A stretch of 11,699 nucleotides of DNA from Rhodocyclaceae bacterium (GTDB lineage Bacteria; Pseudomonadota; Gammaproteobacteria; Burkholderiales; Rhodocyclaceae). Of the stretch, positions 8,001-11,699 are shown piece by piece (position 1 is the first letter of the stretch; each line of letters opens with the position of its first letter). The translations under genes were made by a program, and so were the position numbers. The DNA lies in contig JANYAW010000094.1 of assembly GCA_025361105.1 (NCBI GenBank), forward strand, positions 1-11,699, given 5' to 3'. The notes under the pieces were generated by a model that searched no databases, had not been told where the DNA came from, and worked only from the letters and a program-made list of their open reading frames with translations.

Positions 8001-11000
8001 ATCGACTATCACCCCATAACCGGTGCCAACCGTATTGGCAGTGCCGCTGGCGGCCGTAGCCGTCAGTGTGAAGTTTTCCACCCGTGCTTCGGATATACCA
8101 TCATTGACAATGGCTGTCCGCACTAGCAAAGATGTCGCACTGGTCGGTATTGTTGGCGTGGTGCCGACGATCCACGTGGCACCGCCATCGGTTGAATACT
8201 CCAGCGCGCCTGTGTCGGTGCCCGTGGTTGCCGTGCCGCTCGCTAAGCTCAAGGTCAGCGGGATGGCCGATACACTGCGGCCGCTCAGGCTCACTGTGAA
8301 TACGGCGTAGGTATCCACGCCTTCGGTTACTGTCAGGCTTGACACCGCCAAGTTCGGCAATATCGTGGTTGCCGACGTTGGAGGATTCCCTACCGGTGAT
8401 GAGACCAGCTCTACGGTCGGCGGGACGTATTTGTAGTATCCGGACTGGTCAAAAATCAGCGATTCGCCGCCACTCAATGCCGTCCATGTCAGCCGGTGAT
8501 GACCTGCGGTACCGGTCACTGCCCATACATAACCCGAACCGCTGCCGCTCGCATTGCTGGACATATCATAGGCTTGACTCTTGAACGTGGCCGCAGTGAT
8601 CTGGGCATTATCAGCCGTGTCATCCACCCCGCTACCCTGTGGCGTAAATCCGGTCACTTGGCTACCTAGCTGCACACCACCGTCGGTACCTGCGCCGGTC
8701 AACACGTTGCCTTCAAGGCTAGCACTCCTGCCTGTCAAGGTATCTGCATCGGAATGAGCCACCGGTGAGCCATTGATGACTTCGAATGTCTGCACCGCTG
8801 CGGCTGTGTTGCCGTCCTTATCGCTGACCGAAAACGCCATGTTGAACGTGGTTCCAGCGGTGGCGACACCCGCCGTGTAGTACGTGTAGTTGCCGGTGGC
8901 GAAATCAAAATTCAGCGTGCCGTGCGTAAAGTCGCGGGCGCTGTTCAGAATTAACAGGCTGCCGGCAATAGATGTGAACCCCGGAAGGTTTGCACTACTA
9001 CAACTAATTGTTCCGGTGCCGGTAGGGTCATAAACAAAGGTAACAGCAACTTCGGGTGTGTTCGGATCGTTGTCCGTATCCAGCAGCATCGTTATCTGCT
9101 TGATATAGCCGCCATCTGCACCGAAAGTGACATTCTGCTGTGAATTCCCGCTGGCCACTACATTGCCGCCAAATGAGGCCGGGACTGTCGTCAGCATGGT
9201 ATTCGCCAATTGATTCAAGTCCGGAACAATGATTGCGGAATCCTTGATACCACTACCTGAACCATCAACGTTATGAATAGCATTTAGATCGCTAGGATCC
9301 GCAATGCCGCTGCCCAAGCCGACCGCATAAGACTTAAGCGAGGGATTGTTGGCCATGTACTGGGCATAGGTGAAGTTGTTGGCCGCCGAGAGTGTCACGC
9401 CTGTCGAGTTGTCACCGCCGGAGGTGCCACCCGATGTCGGCGAGCCATCGGACAGGAAGTAAAGGATGTTCTGCCGGCTGGGATCTACCGTCTGGCCGAG
9501 TCTGGTAACTGCTAGGTCGAGGCCGCTCTGGTAGTTGGTGCCGCCGCTGGGAAAGTTTGCGGGGTTATCAAGTGCCGCCTGCAACGCAGTCATCGTCGTG
9601 TAACTACCAACCAACGACGCGGAACTATTAAACGCGATCAGATCGATGCTGACGTTGGGAGTTTGGCTGAAGTATGCGTTAGCCAAGGTTGAAAGAGCCA
9701 GCAGAGCCATACTCAAGCGTGTGGGGTAAGTCACTACACCATTTGCATCAACGGACTTGGTGGTACCCCCAGCGTTGGTCATGCTGCCTGATGTATCCAG
9801 CACGAACGCCAGCTTGTAAACGGGCAAGGCATGAAGCGACATCTGCGCGGTTGAGCTGGTGGCTGTCGGCGCGTCGTCGGCGACCGTTACCCGTAAATTG
9901 GCTTGCAGCCCACTGGCGGTGGTGTAGGAGAAAACTTCTGCAACACTCCCCGGATTTGCTGCGTTGTTTGCTGCTGTATTAAGCGTATAGGTATAAGCTC
10001 CGGTGCGGTTGTCAACCACCAAAGTACCAATGTTCGAAATCACCGTGATGGTGTTGCCAACAGTAGTAGTGCTGGTCGTGTTATTCGTAGCAGTGGCGGT
10101 ATTGGTACTGGTTAGGCTGATAGCGGTGATGTTGACCACGCTGCTGTTCACTGCGAACCCGTCATTGGCCAGCAAATTGCCGCTCGCAATGGTGCTACCG
10201 CCACCATTTCCGCCAACAAGCGCGCTCTCCTGAACCGTAGCCACATCGTCATAGGCATTAGCAACTGTGACGTTAACTGTTGCCGTGCTGACATCGCCGT
10301 TGTCGTCTGTCAGTGAGTAGGTGAAACTTTGCAGGCCAGTGGTTGCAGGAGCCGTGTAGGTGTAATAGGTTCCATTGTCAACCAGCGTGCCTCCGGCTGG
10401 CAAGCTAAACGAAGTAATCATGGCATGATCGACCAGATAGTCGTTGCCAAGCAGCGTTGTCTTGAGGATATTGATGGTTCCGCCCGCGACGACGCCAAAG
10501 CTGTCGTTAATGCCGACAGACACACCGTCATCAACCGCAAGGACGTCGATCTGCGCCGTCGAAGGACTGGATACAACGCCAAGGTTGTCGGTTGCCGTGT
10601 AGGTAAAGTTGGGTAACACGACTGGGGTATTAATGATGTGGCTGTTCCAGTCGGCCAGCGGCATAAAATACAGCGTCAGACCGTTACCGGTCGCCGTCAG
10701 TGCTTGGCCGGGGGTTACCAGCACCGTCATCGCAGCATCCAGATACAGCCGCCCATTACTCGGCAAACTGGTGACAGTGAAGCTGTTCACTGTGCCTACA
10801 CCCGCCAGCGTCACAGGAATCAAAGTGTCCTCGTTGCCTGGTGAACCCACCAGCTCATAGAGTGCGACCGTGCCGTTTGAAATATTGTTCGTACCGCCAG
10901 TCGCGCCGGTCAGGTTGATCGTGGCATTGCTAGTGATGACGGTACCCGCTTGAATCACATTGGCGCTTAATGCCGTGGCGTCTCCGATGTAATTGGTTGC

Positions 11001-11699
11001 CGGAACGAACCGCAACATATCGGTGCTCGCTAGCGTAATAGCCGCTGTTGTGGTGCCCGTCCCCAAGGCAGTCCAAGAGGTGCCGTTATTCGTGGAGAAT
11101 TGCCACACACCCTTGGCGTTGTCCACCGTATAGCTGCTGATCGCAATACCGGCGAAGGTATTAGCACTTGAGCCGCCAGTCACTTGATCGGTGGCATCGC
11201 TAAATGTCGTCGCACCGCCAAAGAGTGCGGCGATTGTGGCACCCGGAGGCGCAGCTGTATTCGGCCCAATTGTTGCCAGGGTCGCCGTACCACTCGCTAC
11301 CGGTGCGTCATTGGCTGGCGTAACGGTGACGTCGATGGTGTCGGTGGCCGTTGAGAACGCAGAAACGCCGCCCGTGAAACTGGCGTTGACTTTGGTGCCG
11401 GCCACGCCCGAAGTTTGATCCCATGCCGAGACAGTGATCAGCGGAGTAGCAGACGCGGTATTCCAGTTGGCATTGGGCGCGAAATACAAGCGCGAGGCAC
11501 TTGCGCCGGTGAGTGTGGCATCCAGCAGCAACGCACTAGTGGCACTGACTGCGCCGACAGCGATCCAGCTGGTGCCGTTGTTGGTACTGTAATACCAGGT
11601 GCCATTGGTGGTGACCGTGCTGGTGATCGCTATGCCTTTGACTGCTCCGGCATCGGGGTCAGTGACATTACCAGCGGCAAATGTCGAAACCAGAGAACC
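4689..11699 (-). CDS. Giant type I-secreted RTX adhesin (VWA, Calx-beta, RTX), N-terminus outside window
   Basis: The frame is open from the right edge of the window to a TGA at 4689-4691, giving at least 2,336 residues. The first 56 codons (11699-11532) continue the same repeat pattern, so no start is visible and the gene is partial. Order from N-terminus: two related modules of about 110-130 residues with STNNGTSW (11699 to about 10860); cadherin/VCBS-like modules ending in phrases such as TPANDAPVAS and VADDAPTA (to about 9840); a von Willebrand A domain; a linker ending in GYYKYVPP; six Calx-beta modules; a spacer; RTX repeats; and a VCA0849-type secretion target domain (VDTITDF, ILDLRDLL, DQTIVLTGVDL). 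It is rich in Thr, Ala, Gly and Val, with apparently one cysteine, as expected of a secreted fibrous adhesin that folds on calcium outside the cell. The likely role is attachment or biofilm formation. Any LapG-type retention/cleavage site would lie in the missing N-terminus. Confidence 0.93.
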   Translation of the reverse strand, partial: GSLVSTFAAGNVTDPDAGAVKGIAITSTVTTNGTWYYSTNNGTSWIAVGAVSATSALLLDATLTGASASRLYFAPNANWNTASATPLITVSAWDQTSGVAGTKVNASFTGGVSAFSTATDTIDVTVTPANDAPVASGTATLATIGPNTAAPPGATIAALFGGATTFSDATDQVTGGSSANTFAGIAISSYTVDNAKGVWQFSTNNGTSWTALGTGTTTAAITLASTDMLRFVPATNYIGDATALSANVIQAGTVITSNATINLTGATGGTNNISNGTVALYELVGSPGNEDTLIPVTLAGVGTVNSFTVTSLPSNGRLYLDAAMTVLVTPGQALTATGNGLTLYFMPLADWNSHIINTPVVLPNFTYTATDNLGVVSSPSTAQIDVLAVDDGVSVGINDSFGVVAGGTINILKTTLLGNDYLVDHAMITSFSLPAGGTLVDNGTYYTYTAPATTGLQSFTYSLTDDNGDVSTATVNVTVANAYDDVATVQESALVGGNGGGSTIASGNLLANDGFAVNSSVVNITAISLTSTNTATATNNTTSTTTVGNTITVISNIGTLVVDNRTGAYTYTLNTAANNAANPGSVAEVFSYTTASGLQANLRVTVADDAPTATSSTAQMSLHALPVYKLAFVLDTSGSMTNAGGTTKSVDANGVVTYPTRLSMALLALSTLANAYFSQTPNVSIDLIAFNSSASLVGSYTTMTALQAALDNPANFPSGGTNYQSGLDLAVTRLGQTVDPSRQNILYFLSDGSPTSGGTSGGDNSTGVTLSAANNFTYAQYMANNPSLKSYAVGLGSGIADPSDLNAIHNVDGSGSGIKDSAIIVPDLNQLANTMLTTVPASFGGNVVASGNSQQNVTFGADGGYIKQITMLLDTDNDPNTPEVAVTFVYDPTGTGTISCSSANLPGFTSIAGSLLILNSARDFTHGTLNFDFATGNYTYYTAGVATAGTTFNMAFSVSDKDGNTAAAVQTFEVINGSPVAHSDADTLTGRSASLEGNVLTGAGTDGGVQLGSQVTGFTPQGSGVDDTADNAQITAATFKSQAYDMSSNASGSGSGYVWAVTGTAGHHRLTWTALSGGESLIFDQSGYYKYVPPTVELVSSPVGNPPTSATTILPNLAVSSLTVTEGVDTYAVFTVSLSGRSVSAIPLTLSLASGTATTGTDTGALEYSTDGGATWIVGTTPTIPTSATSLLVRTAIVNDGISEARVENFTLTATAASGTANTVGTGYGVIVDGSGTSSSNPAVATVSDVVVSETVAGGLATFTVTLDHTPTANTVINWITNTASATAGTDYTANTGSVTFIAGGALTQTFTVPITNDLIAEGTESFRVQVTSANTANVIVGRGEAFAYISDIETAPVIPAVLPTLQVSNASVGEASGYAVFTVSLTAANATSTTVNLALASGTATVGTDTGAQAALQVSTDGGLTWVTASSATFAAGQTWFLARTAIVDDTLAEAQFENFTLTATYASGATIANAGATLATGAAVGYGVIADNDVLPTVSISDVTVLEGGGAVFAVTLSKAPTANVTINYATAPGSATSGTDYTAVVGGTLTFTPGGPLTQTFTVNTATDGITEGSETFFVDVTSANTALAIVADGRGQASITDGVAAVLPTLSVSNAITTEMVGAYAYFTVSLSAPIASATAVTLNLNSGTATVGTDTGPNSNTGTVGGGTNLSPLQYSTDGGANWTTVTAARVATLPANQASLLVRTSINNDLVQEPLLENYSLSATVASASIANTTATGYGLIVNAEVAQVSIGDIVVDEVAGYGIMTITLDRTPTGNFNISLTDAPGSANATSDYYASTVTGGNAWQYSVDGGVSWTAGAGTISVPFTPISPLSALVRVRIMGDAITEGTENFFVNASSSAPGIATIVDGQALVTIRDGDPGTSITLNASSSLTTLAANYGVLLEGIDTAGTVPNAVITFQAGGVGITGSGTQGGASGGSSALIDNLESLVITFDRAHHPNGVQNLGFGLSGGNLAPNVTNAIAFTYQLYGIDGSLLGQFSSVEQTTAVTIPDAYTNIGKVIISANNTAHAAISSITYTEVAPNAAAAVVAPEVLGYTLTGEHGGMSSATLTLNIMANQLAGEGGNDILYGTAANDYIAGLDGNDTISGGAGNDIIDGGTGNDLIHGDGGDDTLAGGAGNDIIYGDAGNDLLRGNAGNDILDGGSGNNRLEGGDGNDVLIGGTGSGSNTLSGGAGNDTLTGGGLLSDTFVWELNDAGARGTPAVDTITDFKTAAAASGGDILDLRDLLSGENHSGIAGNLANYLHFEKSGSDTKVHISSAGGFAGGFATGAEDQTIVLTGVDLYAAAGVGINANDQQIIQDLLTKGKLITD
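5077..5448 (-). repeat. RTX calcium-binding nonapeptide repeats (about 13)
   Basis: The translation is a run of GGxGxDxUx units such as GEGGNDILYG, LDGNDTISG, GAGNDIIDG, DGGDDTLAG and GAGNDIIYG. These repeats form a parallel beta-roll that folds when it meets millimolar calcium outside the cell and pulls the chain outward. Most units keep the GND calcium-site core. Degenerate units occur at both ends and in the middle (TAANDYIAG, GSGNNRLEG and the expanded GTGSGSNTLSG). At the DNA level they appear as imperfect repeats of about 27 bases. Confidence 0.93.
6035..8370 (-). repeat. Alternating array of six Calx-beta modules (A-B-A-B-A-B)
   Basis: Six modules of roughly 110-140 residues follow each other. 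A modules (starting near 8365, 7612 and 6870) open with LPxLxVSN-like strands, share SGTATxGTDTG and carry an STDGGxxW hairpin. B modules (starting near 7979, 7215 and 6450) open with VSDVxVxE, share SATxGTDYTA and end in EGTESFxVxVTSANTA. The repeat unit is therefore the A-B pair, with a DNA period near 750 bases: equivalent A motifs lie near 8225, 7477 and 6731. Calx-beta modules are calcium-binding beta-sandwiches that act as stiff extenders. The third B module is atypical because it also contains an A-type hairpin (YSVDGGVSW). Confidence 0.85.
9190..9830 (-). other. von Willebrand factor A domain of the adhesin, intact MIDAS
   Basis: The translation from about 9826 to 9200 begins VYKLAFVLDTSGSM, which supplies the DxSxS metal-binding motif. 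GGTNYQSGLDLA (about 9511-9549) supplies the conserved Thr, and YFLSDGSPTSG (about 9438-9460) supplies the later Asp. All elements of a metal-ion-dependent adhesion site are present, so the domain should bind a divalent cation and possibly a protein ligand. It is followed by about 260 residues of linker and beta-rich modules before the Calx-beta array. Confidence 0.9.

Noticed and set aside
10329..10616. Plus-strand open frames within the adhesin gene
   Set aside because: Long GC-rich repetitive coding sequence produces such antisense frames. Their translations are Arg/Ser/Pro-rich, resemble no family, and the opposite strand is a continuous, domain-rich reading frame.
11529..11531. TTG near 11531 as the start of the adhesin gene
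   Set aside because: The frame stays open to the window edge, and the 56 codons upstream (including YYSTNNGTSW) continue the module pattern, so the true start is outside the window.

Overview
The window looks like chromosomal DNA from a proteobacterium, most likely a betaproteobacterium. The NusB N-terminus carries the extended SPRRRAREF..QGLYQ block familiar from that class, and the order ribH (tail) - nusB - thiL is a typical proteobacterial riboflavin/thiamine housekeeping arrangement. No tRNA, rRNA, CRISPR array, insertion sequence or phage gene was seen.

Layout. Bases 1-1491 hold a tightly packed plus-strand housekeeping block: the last codons of a probable ribH, then nusB (transcription antitermination), then thiL (thiamine-monophosphate kinase), joined by an ATGA overlap and a TGA-GTG abutment. 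A 128-base gap follows. Bases 1620-4603 hold a two-gene plus-strand unit joined by an ATGA overlap: a TolC-family outer-membrane export protein with an unusual C-terminal NTF2-like domain, and a periplasmic glutamate/aspartate-binding protein of the GltI type with no permease or ATPase gene beside it. Convergent to these, across 85 bases containing a hairpin, is one giant minus-strand gene (4689 to beyond 11699). It encodes at least 2,336 residues of a repetitive type I-secreted adhesin whose N-terminus lies outside the window. From N- to C-terminus the visible part has Ig/cadherin/VCBS-like modules, a von Willebrand A domain with an intact MIDAS metal site, six Calx-beta modules in an alternating array, about thirteen RTX calcium-binding nonapeptides and a VCA0849-type type I secretion target domain.

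How the genes may work together. The adhesin carries a classical type I secretion signal, and the TolC-like protein is the kind of outer-membrane channel such cargo needs. The pair is therefore plausibly a secretion/adhesion locus of the large-RTX-adhesin (LapA-like) class, placed beside housekeeping genes. The inner-membrane ABC ATPase and membrane-fusion protein are not in the window. The most unusual points are the NTF2-like domain fused to the TolC protein and the translational coupling of that gene to an orphan acidic-amino-acid-binding protein. Together they suggest, as inference only, that periplasmic glutamate/aspartate sensing may be linked to adhesin export or surface retention.
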